Below are positions 1-10,515 of a stretch of DNA of 64,000 nt, in pieces. How positions within the stretch are numbered: position 1 is the stretch's first letter; every line of letters begins with the position of its first letter. Both the position numbers and the translations under genes were made by a program. Source of the DNA: Acanthococcus lagerstroemiae (Eukaryota; Arthropoda; Insecta; Hemiptera; Eriococcidae); contig CM063110.1 in assembly GCA_031841125.1 (NCBI GenBank), positions 16,301,626-16,365,625 of the forward strand, given 5' to 3'. A model generated the notes under the pieces. The model made no database searches. It was not told the origin of the DNA and was given only the letters and a program-made list of their open reading frames with translations.

Positions 1-160
1 GACGAATTTTATGAATTAGTCAACAGCGTCAAAATTTTGACCAAATGCACTTTTTTGACACTTCTTGCAAAAGTGGGCGGGGTTTAGGGTTTTTGACCAT
101 TTGACATTAATTTGACCAGTCAAGACAGTCAATTGACCCTAATTTTGCAGATCGGATACA
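1..160 (-). repeat. Partial 3' LTR of the gypsy element
   Basis: On the minus strand the sequence directly after a G-rich polypurine tract begins TGTATCCGATCTGC, a TG start expected of an LTR. The LTR is cut by the window edge, so its length and its CA end cannot be seen. No matching copy was found near 4.4-5 kb. Confidence 0.6.
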
Positions 161-175
161 TCCCCCCGCCCCACT
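161..175 (-). other. Polypurine tract of the gypsy element
   Basis: On the minus strand this is a G-rich purine run (GTGGGGCGGGGGGA) immediately before the putative 3' LTR and about 50 bases after the end of pol. It is positioned to prime plus-strand DNA synthesis, as in other LTR retrotransposons. Confidence 0.6.
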
Positions 176-225
176 CGTTTAAGAGCGTAGGGGGATGAGG
201 ACACAATTACAGGGGTAATAATTTA

Positions 226-3224
226 CTAACGCAGTCTACGGGAGAACTTACCACTAGTATCTAAATCTATTTCATAAATATGGCTAGATAAACATTTCGA
301 AATTACAAAAGAACCTATACGAACGGGGTCAAGTTTAGAACGGTTGAGTTTATTGCCGTTATCAATATATACACGATCTCCAACCTGAAAAATATTATTT
401 ACCTTAAGCTTATCAAAACGTTTCTTATTACAATTATGATACTTAATGGAATTGCGTAATGCTATGTCCCTGTCGACAGCGATGTTAGAGGAATCGACAA
501 ATTCGTCGGGAACAATTTCAGTGGAACGACCATAAAGTAAATATGAAGGAGAAAAACCAGTGACTGAATGAGGGGAGGAATTATACTGGGAAACACATTG
601 AGAGGCAAGGGAAGTCCAGGAACGTTTTGGAGAGAATGGATTGTTACGAGCGCAGCGAATACGATTCACCAAAGTCTGACCGGTGCGTTCGTTCAGACCG
701 TTGGAAAATGGGCAATCGACTGCGACAAACACATGTTGAATATGTGAGGATTGACAGTAGGACGCGAAGTCATCAGAAGAAAAACCACCGTATTGATCTG
801 TTAGAAGCGTTTCAATACGGTTAACAGAATGAACGGACTCAACAAGGGAAATAAAATCTCGAGACGACTGGCCGGAAGAACACAAAATGAAAGCATAACG
901 GGAAAAATGATCAACCAATAAATGGAGGTAACGTTTAGGAGAATTATTTCCTCCGAAGCCACCGATGGTGTCCAGCGACATAATTTGGAAGGGGCGAGAG
1001 GCAGGACCGAAGAAACCTAGCAGCCCGCTGCGACAGATACGACGAGTTTTATTAGCGATACAAATTTCACAACAGCGACAAACCTTGCGGCAAATCGAAT
1101 ACATATGTGGGAAGCGAAAATATTTACGTAAAATACTTATACAATGATTTGCGCCAACATGGCCAAAGCGTACATGAATGATCTGTGCAAGATTTTCACC
1201 AGAAATATCGTCAAGAACAATGAACGAACGTGAATTAAATTTACGAAGAATGACTCCTGACTTAATGGTATCTGAAGGAGTAGTACTAATAGATTCCTGG
1301 AGTTTACGTATATCATTAAGTGAAAGAAAATTAAAGGATTGAAGAATGGGAGTATCAGGAACAAGATCAGGTGAAGGAGCAAGAACAGGATTTTGAGACA
1401 AACAATCAGCCTCGGAATTACAGGACCCCGGACGGTAAATAACGTCGAAGTCGAACTGCAAAAGTTCATGGGCTATGTCACCCAATTCCTCATCCGTGCG
1501 AGCCTTGAGGTTTAGATGTTCCAGGGGCTTATGGTCCGTGATCACCGCCGTGAAGCGATGACCAAGGAGCCAATACTTCCAGTAACGTATAGCTTCTTTA
1601 ATGGCGAGGATCTCGATATAGATTGCCTTTTTCCTACGCTAACCCTCAGATAATTTACGAGAAAAATAGGCGACGGGTTTTTCAGACCCATCATCCTGTT
1701 TTTGCTTCAGAACTGCCCCGACCCCCACACCACTGGCATCAGTGTATATGAGAATCGGTTTCTGATTAAAAATAGCCAAAATTGGTTCAGACGTGAGAAA
1801 GAGCTTAACTCGATCGAAACTCTGCTGGCATTCTAAAGACCATGAAAACGGAACCTGTTTCCGAAGCAGATTATGGAATGGTTCAAGAAGGGATGCTGAA
1901 GCGGGGATAAATTTACGATAAAAGTTCAGCTTTCCAAGGAACTGACGGATTTGATGACGAGTTGTCGGGAGTGGAAAATCTTTTATCGCAACAAGATTAT
2001 CATACAATGGTTTTACAAAATCAGAACTTAATACATGGCCTAAGTAATTAATTGTATGCAACGCGAAAGAACATTTTCTAAAACTGAGGCGAAAGCCTTC
2101 ATCAAATAGAGTTTGAAAAAGCAGAGCAATATGACGTAAATGCTCTCTGTAAGAATTAGAAAATACGAGAATGTCGTCTAAATAATTTATGCTAAATTCA
2201 GATAATCCGTGACGACGTAAAACACCAGATAGAATACGTTGATAGGTAGCCGGGGCTGTCCGGAGTCCGAAAGGCATAAAGCACCATTCATACATTCCAT
2301 GCTGGGTAATAAACGCAGACTTATGGCGATCCTCAGGTCGGATCGGGATCGACCAAAAAGCCAGTTTTATATCAAATGCGGAATACCATGAACAGCCTCT
2401 ACTTTTGGTAATGATTTCATCGATCAAGGGAAATGATTGACTCTGGGGAACCACGACCTTGTTTAATTCACAATAGTCACAACACATACGGGTTTTTTCC
2501 TTGATCGAACCCAGGCCAACTTTCTTACACTGTAACGTTACAGGAGACGCATAGGGTGAACGAGATTCAGTAATTATACCATGTTTTAATAATTCAGCGA
2601 TTTGACGATTAATTTCAGACTGATCGTCAAAAGTACAGCGGTAAGGCTTTTTTACGATATACTTATTAGAGGAAAGGTCAATGTTACATTCATAATTAGT
2701 AACATTACCTATGTCAAAAGCGTGTTGCGCAAAAGAGGTACGGTACGTATTAATTACATTTTTTAGCAGCAACTGTTTCTGTGGATCGAGATGCGAAAGT
2801 TTTTCATCCATCATTTCTACGTTAAGAAAATTCATTGATTTTACATTAGCACTATGTACCGACTTTAAAATTACACCGGACTGCGAAACATTTAGAAATT
2901 CATCTACATTAATTTTAAAATCCGGTATTAGATCTAAACCCAAAATTAGATCATGATGTTTTGATTCAAAATCAGTGATGTATATTAGAACCTTTTTCTT
3001 GATTTTTCCAATAGTAACATTTAAGAGAGTTTGTCCCAAGATTCTTACAGCTCCGCTCATCGTTTTTGCTTTCCCATCATATGGCAAAAAATTTTGATTT
3101 GGTAACTTACGAAAAGCAGTAATAGAAATTGCTGATATATTCGAGCCATGATCTAATAAGAAGACACCAAAAAATTCGCCAATAGAAAAATCAAAAACGA
3201 GAAACGGAGGAATTACATGTTTTT
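226..3224 (-). pseudogene. gypsy pol: protease, reverse transcriptase, RNase H, integrase, one in-frame stop
   Basis: One reading frame encodes the whole polyprotein. The aspartic protease has LLDHGSNIS at the position of the usual D-T/S-G motif and ILGLDLIPDF near its end. The reverse transcriptase has YLDDILVFS and the RNase H has YTDASGVGVGAVL. The integrase has an H2C2 zinc site (HVRFGH...CRCCEIC) and the three acidic residues in MSLDTIGG, LTDQYGG and NGLNERTGQ. The frame is interrupted by a single TAG at 1639-1641 inside RNase H, after which the same frame continues. The frame begins at the slippery site at 3219-3225, so it has no start codon of its own and would be made by frameshifting from gag. 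The histidine in the protease motif is unusual and may be a disabling change or a lineage variant. Confidence 0.9.
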
Positions 3225-4404
3225 TGACTCTACTTTAATTTCATCTAAAAATTCCTCTAATTCAAGGTTATTTACGGCCTGTTTCTCTACTTTAGTTTTA
3301 ATGTTTACGTTACTACTTGAACTACGATTTGCGTTACTGTGAGAGTTCGCTAAATCCCAGGCCTTATTACGACAATTAGCTTCAGTATGTAAAAGTTCAC
3401 GACCTTTTTTAAGACAATACGAACAAAAATTGCGAGGGCGTAACGAGGTAAACGCAGGAGAAGAAAACTGAGTGGTGGGACGCGGTACATTAGTCAGTGA
3501 TTTTTCGGAAGGGGAAAAATTACGAACCGGGCGATCGAGCGCATTTAATTTACGTATAATAACTCACTGGTTGACGAAATTTCCGAACGATCCAATTTTT
3601 CCTGAATGCTAAGCGGAAGACCAGTGACAATGTGGTATACTTTCATCGTGTCGTCTATGTTTCGGTGTAGATTAATCAGGAGATTCTGCTTCTTCAACGC
3701 ATATTCACCCAAAGAGCCAGAAATGAACCGATAAGAAAAAGCTGTACGAGCCACAGACCAACCTTTTTCCGAAAAAGAATCGAGGAATGAATCTCTCCAT
3801 CTATCCCAATTGTTATGATCTAGGGTCTGACGGCACGAATCATACCAATCTAGTGCAGTCCCCTCGAGAAAAAGACGGATTATCTGCCAGCGTTTTCCCA
3901 GTTCCAGATCAACACGATCGCATTCAGACTCGAACATATCAATCCACGAGGATGCATTTGTACGACGTAACCCAAATTTCTCCAGGATCATATCTTTTGC
4001 GATCGATATGCCAGTGAGCGAACCTTTGGGGCAGCTTGTACGATAGCCGGTTGTTCCGAAGTATGTGAAGAGGAACCGGAAGTGTGCGCCGGTGATACCC
4101 ATTCGAAAAGGAGAGTATCACGGAAAACGGGGTTTTCGTCTTCATCGACATACTTGGCATAAACATCCGACAAGAGTGTAACATTGATAGATACCTTGTT
4201 TCCACGTTTAACAACCGCCTTCCTGGCCAGTTTTCCAGCATTAGATGCGAAAAGTTCAGTGTGTAGATCCTTGTCCTGCAACTCAGGCGGAAAAACGTAA
4301 TACGGACCCTCAGGATGAAGTTGCATAGATTTGACACGCGGAACCGTTGTCTTCGGATCATGGGCAGCAGCCTCACTTTGAATGGTGAACGTCAACTTCG
4401 GCAT
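3213..4404 (-). pseudogene. gypsy gag (nucleocapsid and capsid-like), two frameshifts
   Basis: The likely start is ATG at 4404 (MPKLTFTIQ). The first part runs in one frame to about 4,020. A frameshift there leads into the segment with IIRLFLEGTALDWYDSC, a pattern typical of retrotransposon capsid domains. A second frameshift lies near 3,555. The last part has a zinc knuckle, C-x2-C-x8-H-x4-C, around 3,380-3,430 (CSYCLKK...HTEANC), and ends at the TAA at 3213. The knuckle spacing is longer than the usual C-x2-C-x4-H-x4-C. Confidence 0.75.
3219..3225 (-). promoter_or_regulatory. Candidate -1 ribosomal frameshift site between gag and pro
   Basis: On the minus strand the gag frame reads TCA AAA AAC ATG TAA. 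The heptamer A AAA AAC is a canonical -1 slippery sequence in the correct phase, and one step back puts the ribosome exactly into the protease frame. The gag stop lies one codon downstream (3213-3215). Heptamer, phase and stop are seen directly; use of the site is inferred. No downstream pseudoknot was worked out. Confidence 0.7.
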
Positions 4405-4537
4405 CACAACCAACACGAAAAGAAATTTTTTTTTTTGAACAAAATGCAGACGTTATACACGAAAGCGAAAGAGATGCACAAAACTGTTCACTTGAAAATC
4501 TGAGAATAATAGAAAAGAGAAAAATTTTCGAAACTTA

Positions 4538-4633
4538 TTGTTAGGAATTTGTAATATTCCGTGTCGGAATATTTGGCAAAAAAAGAGACGCGACGTGGAG
4601 GAATGAATTTACTAAGGAATTAATTCCTAACAA
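4538..4633. repeat. Short element with 12-bp perfect inverted ends
   Basis: TTGTTAGGAATT at 4538-4549 is matched by AATTCCTAACAA at 4622-4633. Just inside the left end is a second perfect palindrome, AATATTCCG and CGGAATATT around a 3-base loop. The TGTTAG...CTAACA ends could be those of a tiny solo LTR or a MITE. No target duplication was confirmed. Confidence 0.45.
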
Positions 4634-4954
4634 GCGCGTTTCAGAACAGGTAGCTTAAATCGAGAACCGTATTCAATAGCCGGAATAACATGCACTGACC
4701 GTGCAGTACATCAGCATAGGTGAGGACGCGAGTAAACGATACAGCGTGAACGAGGAAAAACCCAGGATGGACGGTCCGAAGACGAGTTCACATTACATAT
4801 GTATAGTGGAATGAAAGATAAAGTAACATGGATGAGTAAATTATTATAATGCAAGAAAAAAAGAAGAAAAAAAAAGCAACGTATGTAGACAAATGAAGTG
4901 AACAATAATCTTTCAATATGAAATAAATAAAACAAACTGCTGTAAAGCATATAT
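4634..4954. other. No gene seen; A-rich spacer
   Basis: No coding or structured feature is supported. A purine-rich run (AAGAAAAAAAGAAGAAAAAAAA type) lies around 4850-4876. Confidence 0.5.
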
Positions 4955-5191
4955 TTGGTCGCTGTTCAACAAAAGGGAACCAACTAACATTTGTAAACAA
5001 AATGAGTTATTAGTATCGTTGGAAAGAGCATAAAACATAGAATTTTTCAAAATTGGACCCCCGATTCAAAAATATGTACTCACGTTGAAAAAAGCTTTGC
5101 CATATAGTTTCTACATGGCTCTTGAACTTCGAATCACGTGTTCTCAAAAAGCGGATTTTGCTAGTTGGTTCCCTTTTACTAAACAGCGTCT
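4955..5191 (-). mobile_element. MITE, GGACGCT family, copy 1
   Basis: The ends are inverted: TTGGTCGCTGTTCAACAAAA on the left against the reverse complement of AACAGCGTC on the right, with GGGAACCAACT and AGTTGGTTCCC just inside. The interior matches, in reverse orientation, the element at 45316-45570 over nearly its whole length. No protein is encoded. The family probably uses a TA-type target, but the target duplication of this copy is not clear. Confidence 0.75.
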
Positions 5192-5232
5192 TATGAAAAT
5201 GAAAGACAAAACGTACACAAATAAGCAACTGA

Positions 5233-5502
5233 AATATCGTGTGTCTCATGCACACTTGACCTAAGTGACATTTTGACGAAAAATGAGTTAAATACACATT
5301 CTTATAGATCTCAATGCCCTGTATCGGGCTACGCTCGCAAATGACGAATTACTTCCTTTTTTAGCCCGCTAGATGGCGTAAACCATTTGAGCCACGTATA
5401 TAACACAACGTTATTTATAATTTTCAAATCGCTCTCCTGAACAAAAAAAAAAAAAAAAGGTTTTTGTCACTTGGGTCAAGTGTGCATGAGACACTCGATA
5501 TT
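5233..5502. mobile_element. Foldback element with 38-bp arms
   Basis: Arms at 5233-5270 and 5465-5502 are inverted copies with two visible mismatches; the shared core is GTGTCTCATGCACACTTGAC. The 194-base interior has no gene and holds a 17-base A run near 5442-5458. No target duplication was found. Confidence 0.6.
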
Positions 5503-6169
5503 TGCACTAAGTACTTGAAATAAAACAAGTAACTTCGCTACTGGAAGAGGGTCGGCAACATCTTTAAATTGTAAAGCTGCAGACTGCAGTCGTGCAGCTC
5601 TATCACTTAGGTATCAGTTATCACGTTATCAACAGGAAACCAGGAAAGTCTATCTTCAGTCAATTCCAAATAATTGGGGTAGTATTATTGCAACGTTTTC
5701 GCAATATTAGGGATAACAACCCGTTTCAAGTACGTGCTATGTTATCCGTAACATCGCTAAAACATTTCAATAATACCTAATGCCCCAAGGGGCATAGGTA
5801 TGGCATCTTAAGAAATTGTAATTCTTCATACGCGTAGGACAAAGAAGGAATTTTATTTCGATTCAAATAAAGTTTATAATTTGAATAGGTATAATCAAGA
5901 TTATCACCAATACTATCAAAACTTGTTAACTATAGCATCCAGTTTTGAGAACATCGGAAGTACATACATGTGTTCGTCATCATTACTACGTACCTACTTC
6001 AGCATTGAAATATAATGATCATTGATCAAAAAACAGAAAACCAATCTATCGCAACTTTATTATACACTCAGGATGAATACCATCACACTAGGTATATTCA
6101 AAAATTCAACAGCAGGCTACAAAATTTGATTTCGATTCGCTCAATTGTTCATTTGTCTCATCATACATT
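5503..6169. other. No gene seen
   Basis: Only short, unrelated open frames occur. A small palindrome (TGCCCCAAGGGGCA) lies near 5781-5794. Nothing further is supported. Confidence 0.4.
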
Positions 6170-7745
6170 CCCATCGTATGGTTCGCCAATAGGAGGATTT
6201 GTCTGGAAAACAGCAGCCAGGTCATGAGCTAATACATTTCGCGTTTTCCGCAGTATTTGTGGCCCACTGCCCGCGATGATTTCTTACCGGGGCATCGTGC
6301 TGTTTGGGATGGTTGACAAGTTTTAGTGCGCGCCACAGCGATTTTTCGCATGACTTACTTGGTGAAAGTTCTGAGGCAAATGATTTAAAAGACTCGAATC
6401 TGTGGTTTGCAAGTTCCTTCTTTAATTGAGTAGCCAACGAGTTGAATCTGGATTTGTCAGCTGGGAAGCGCGTTCGAAGCCAGCGCGGTGCTTTGCTTTC
6501 CTTTTTTCAATGACTAAGTTGCGTACTTTCATTGGAAAAGAAGGGAGAACACTCGATTTCTTGTTGACAGGTGTTGACTCTGAGGTAGCAGATAATAGTA
6601 GCGACGTGAATTTGTCAATTTCATTCTCAAGATCTGCAGTGAATTTTAACCGAACATGAAGGTTGATCGCTTGACTAATGAGATGACAGTATATTGCCCA
6701 GTACGTTGGGCGAGGTCAGACTGGGTCTCTTTGTCTCACTCGTAACTGAGCTCTGGGAGTTGAAATTCTTGACGCCTAGAAAGTATGTTTTGAGTTGAAG
6801 TCACCTCCAATAATTGATGAGGGCCTCGCCGCTGTAAATTGAAACTCGTTACATGGAGTTCAAGACTTGGAGCAATATCAGCGAGGGTGGCCGGCTGGGT
6901 TTGGTTTGCAGTAACTGATTGTGGTGATGGTAGTCTTGCATGCTGGTATTGTTGTGAATGTACGGCTGGCGAGGGAGATAGTAGGGACTTTGAAATATCT
7001 ACTTTGGCGCACAGGCGAAGGATACATTCTCCCGGACTTCATTGGACTCATCCAATCTATCGACTGCTTTGATCCATCTTCGGAAAACGACGTCCGTAAG
7101 CTGCAGAGTAGGTCGGGCATCCTCGGTAGTTTGCTGTGTGCTCGCCATTACAGTTCGCACACATGTGTGTCTTCTTGTTTTATTTTCACAATATAGTACT
7201 TTAGCCTATATAAGTATAAAAACTTCTTAAGAAAAATTGATTATGAGAAATATTACTTAAATAATTATATATATAATGAAGAATAAAATGAAATAAAGAA
7301 TAAATAATACTATGTACTTCAGAATGATTATTAGACTATTATAATTATAAACTCTTACGCAGATTTTTTTTCAATTTAATTCTTCAACTAGGGCCGAGGA
7401 ATCCGTCATTTCAAACACTGTGTCTCGGACAACAGAGACTCTTGGCGCTACCGTCACCTTACCTTGGTCACATTCCAGTCTCATAAAAAAACTTTCTGTG
7501 GTTCAAATCTGTTAAACTGTTTGAAGAAGGGTCGAACCACTCAGCGAGTCTACCATGCAACCCGACGTGAATAAGTAATTAAATATTGAATCATTGGTAT
7601 TCCTACCATCCAAAGTTAAATACCTAAATAGTAAAATTTGAGTTTCTAAAATATTTATAAGTCGGCATTGTCAAAGCGAATTTTGTAATTTAGTCGGTAT
7701 TTTTACTATGTTATACCCCCACCAAATTTCCTTTCTCGCTGGCCC
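6170..7745 (-). mobile_element. Jockey-like LINE, internally deleted copy
   Basis: This matches the copy at about 39,160-41,105 on the same strand. At 6222-6437 it encodes, on the minus strand, the region between endonuclease and reverse transcriptase (SLWRALKLVNHPKQHDAP...). Towards 7120-7148 lies the start of ORF1 (ATG at 7148). About 510 bases present in the other copy (39,808-40,318) are missing here: the endonuclease part joins directly to ORF1 sequence near 6838. About 150 bases at 7190-7320 are absent from the other copy. The 5' region (to the right) is shared up to about 7745. Confidence 0.75.
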
Positions 7746-8222
7746 TGGTACTGGTGTGTTAGGAGACAGGTCGAAGTATTTATTTACTTTTTTTCGGTGG
7801 CACGCTAATTCTAATTATAATGGATTCAGGAATTTTCAAGTTTCAAATTTTTTCAACCCATACCCAACTCCCGTATTCTGCCATGCTACGATGTTGCAGT
7901 ATATGACTTATAAAATGTTTTCATATTTTTTCGCTCATTCCTCTTCAAATCACGCGGAAAAACCGCATGTCTGAATATTTTCTTGACTCATCACTGTGTG
8001 TATGATCACTAAGGATAGGATTTTTAGGTAAATGCATATTTGTTCTCGTAATACTAGATAGCGTATATCCACATTATCTTTGCGAATCTTGAAATTCTGA
8101 ATCCATATGCAAAAGTTTATAGCGCATATTTTTGCATATTTAGACCATACATCCATAAAAATACATATTTTCGTAGAAAAATAGCCAATATAGCCGAATA
8201 CTTTGGCAAATTAATGTTATAA
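7746..8222. other. No gene; fragment with GCATATTT motifs
   Basis: Motifs such as TTTATAGCGCATATTTTTGC occur at 8117-8140. The same type of motif continues beyond the BEL insertion at 16,070-16,110 and appears again at 21,556-21,640. The BEL element therefore sits inside an older repeat of this kind. No open frame of interest is seen. Confidence 0.4.
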
Positions 8223-8227
8223 GTAAT

Positions 8228-8436
8228 TGTTTGTAGATTTTCGTGCTATTTTATATGAAAAAAAAAAATCCGAAACGAAGGAATAGCAGATGTATTGACC
8301 GAGCGTATTTAGAACATCGCGAGAACTAAAACCTAACAGAATCTAAAACTAAAACAATAGGCGATTAGTCACCCGGCACTCAACATCACCGGATGTAGAA
8401 GCAATAAAATATGGTACAGTTTTTTTAGCATTAACA
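8228..8436 (-). repeat. BEL/Pao 3' LTR (left)
   Basis: It starts TGTTTGTAGATT and ends GCATTAACA in plus-strand reading. The GTAAT target duplication lies immediately to its left. On the minus strand a G-rich polypurine stretch (GCGGGGGGAGTAA) and the pol stop codon directly precede it. Confidence 0.95.
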
Positions 8437-10513
8437 TTACTCCCCCCGCTGATGAGGAACTTCATCAGGGTTGAGTAAAGGCACTATTTTGACAATTGGA
8501 CGCCTCATGACGCTTCCATCGGCTGACCGAATGTCGGCTGAACGAATGTGTCCGTCTCGATCTGGGAACACCGCGACAACGCGCCCTATCTTCCAGTTCA
8601 GGGGGCGAATGTTATCTTCTTTTATAGCGACGATTTCTCCAACCGAGAGATTGCGTTTTGGGTGGACCCACTTGTATTTCCGCTGCAGTTCATTAAGATA
8701 TGACTTATGCCACACATTCCAAAACGAGGATATCACTTGTTGAACATGAGACCACCTTCTAGCCAATGAACCCTTCAAATCATCAGGTTCGGGTAGAGTC
8801 GACATGTGGTCACCAATGATAAAATGACCCGGAAGTTAACACTTCGCACGTATCGGAGGTTTTAGTTTTACGACAAAGAGGGCGAGAATTTAAAATACCC
8901 TCAATTTGAACGAAAATAGTATTGAGTTCTTCGAACGACATAACTTGATCGAGAGTGGCTTTAAAGAGTAGACTTTTAGCTGATTTGACTGCGGACTCCC
9001 AAAGTCCTCCGTGGTGGGGAGCCCGAGGCGGAATGAAACTCCAGTTGATTTTTTCGCGACTTGCGAATTCTTTGATCTCACTGACTTGAAACATGCGTGA
9101 GTTGTTTGCTCCAACAAAATTAGTACGATGATCAGAGTAAACCGTGTGGGGAACTCCACGGCGCGAGTAGAATCGGCGAAACGCTGCTATGCAGGCGGGT
9201 GTTGACAAGTCGGAAGTGACTTCAATATGTACAGCTTTGACAGCAAAACATACGAAAACGGCAGCGTAAGCTTTCGAATATTTAGTAGACCGATGATTTG
9301 TGCATTTTATGGTAAACGGTCCACAGAAGTCGCACCCAACGTGCGAAAACGGTCGTGATAGATTCACGCGAGCAGGAGGCAGTTGACCCATTATCTGTGT
9401 GAGAGCTTCACCTTTCTATTTCCTGCATAGAATACATTTACGTAGGACATTTTTTACAGCGTTATTAAGACTACCAATTAACCAATAACGAGAAAAGTGC
9501 GTCATAATGATTAATCGCGAACAATGGAAGTATTTAGTATGTATATAATTAATATATAATTTGACAAAATTACATTTAGCATTCAAAATAACAGGGTGTT
9601 TCTTTTCGAACGATAGGTTGCTGATTTTAAGTCTTCCACCAACTCGTAAAAGATTATTCTCGGCAAGGAAGGGCGACAAGCTGTAAATATTACTTTTATT
9701 GTTGAGTTGGATTTGGTATTTCAATCGAATAATATCATTTGCAAAAAAAAATTGCTGAGATAAGCGAACGAGTACGTTAAATGCGTTGTCTTTTTCCTTC
9801 TTAGATAAAATTAAGGATGAGGGTTTTACTTTCGAAAAAATTCGCAAAATATAACAAGTAACGTTAATCAACTTTGTGAATGTAGAAAAGCGTAATAAAT
9901 AACTGTTACGGACTTCAATTGTTAAATTACAAACTTTAGTTTTAATCTTACGCATTTCAGGCAATGCATCTAAATCAATGCATGAAAAAATGTTTTCTTT
10001 AATGTACGATTCGAAATCATGAACGAGAAAATAAGGACCTTTTAGCCAGAGGTCTGACTTTTAAAATTTTCGAGCTTTTATAGGGCGAGTACCCACGTCA
10101 GCTGGGTTTTCGCTAGTGTTAACATAGAACCATCGCTTATAAGAGTATAAGTCTAAAATTTGTTTGACCCTATTGGCTACAAATTGTTGAAATTGGTGTG
10201 GTCCTTTTTTTAACCACGCTAAAACGACTTGTGAATCTGAAAATAAAAATATGTTATCGATAGCAATCTTTAAATTCTTCGAAATACGAAATAATAACTT
10301 CGAAAGCAATAACGCGGCTAGCAACTCGAGTCTAGGCATTGTCAATGATTTAAGGGGCGCGACTCGTGTTTTAGCGCAAACGAACGATACTTCGATATTG
10401 CCGTCACAGTCAGTTGTTCGAAGATAAACAACGGCACAATATGCTTTGATGCTGCTATCGCAGAAACCGACGAGCTGCTCACACCGGACGCGAGAGCGAT
10501 AAAATTTTGAGTA
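8437..10513 (-). pseudogene. BEL pol, 3' half: RNase H, integrase, DUF5641-type C-terminus
   Basis: On the minus strand RNase H comes first (VGFCDSSIKAYCAVVYL, MPRLELLAALL, FSDSQVVLAWL). A zinc-binding stretch ending KCILCRK follows, then the integrase core with HVGCDFCGPF, VYSDHRTNFVGA and PHHGGLWESAVK. The C-terminus has KWVHPKRNLSVGEIVAIKED and GRVVAVFPDRDG, the pattern of DUF5641. Two in-frame stops (about 10061-10063 and 9416-9418) and one frameshift near 8,830 break the frame. The final stop abuts the left LTR. The 5' side is cut off from the reverse transcriptase by the insertion at 10516-12531. Confidence 0.9.
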
Positions 10514-10515
10514 TA

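Larger units (their letters stand above)
1..4404 (-). mobile_element. Degenerate Ty3/gypsy LTR retrotransposon (minus strand)
   Basis: Read on the minus strand, the order is gag, protease, reverse transcriptase, RNase H, integrase, polypurine tract and the start of a 3' LTR that runs off the left edge. This order, with integrase after RNase H, is that of the Ty3/gypsy group. No second LTR is recognisable to the right of gag, so the 5' end is either lost or too diverged to see. Gag carries two frameshifts and pol one in-frame stop, so this copy is not autonomous. Confidence 0.9.

Noticed and set aside
627..1147. Plus-strand open frames over the gypsy integrase
   Set aside because: They are antisense shadows of the minus-strand integrase frame.
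4434..4760. A 5' LTR of the gypsy element
   Set aside because: No stretch matches the TGTATCCGATC start or other parts of the left LTR.
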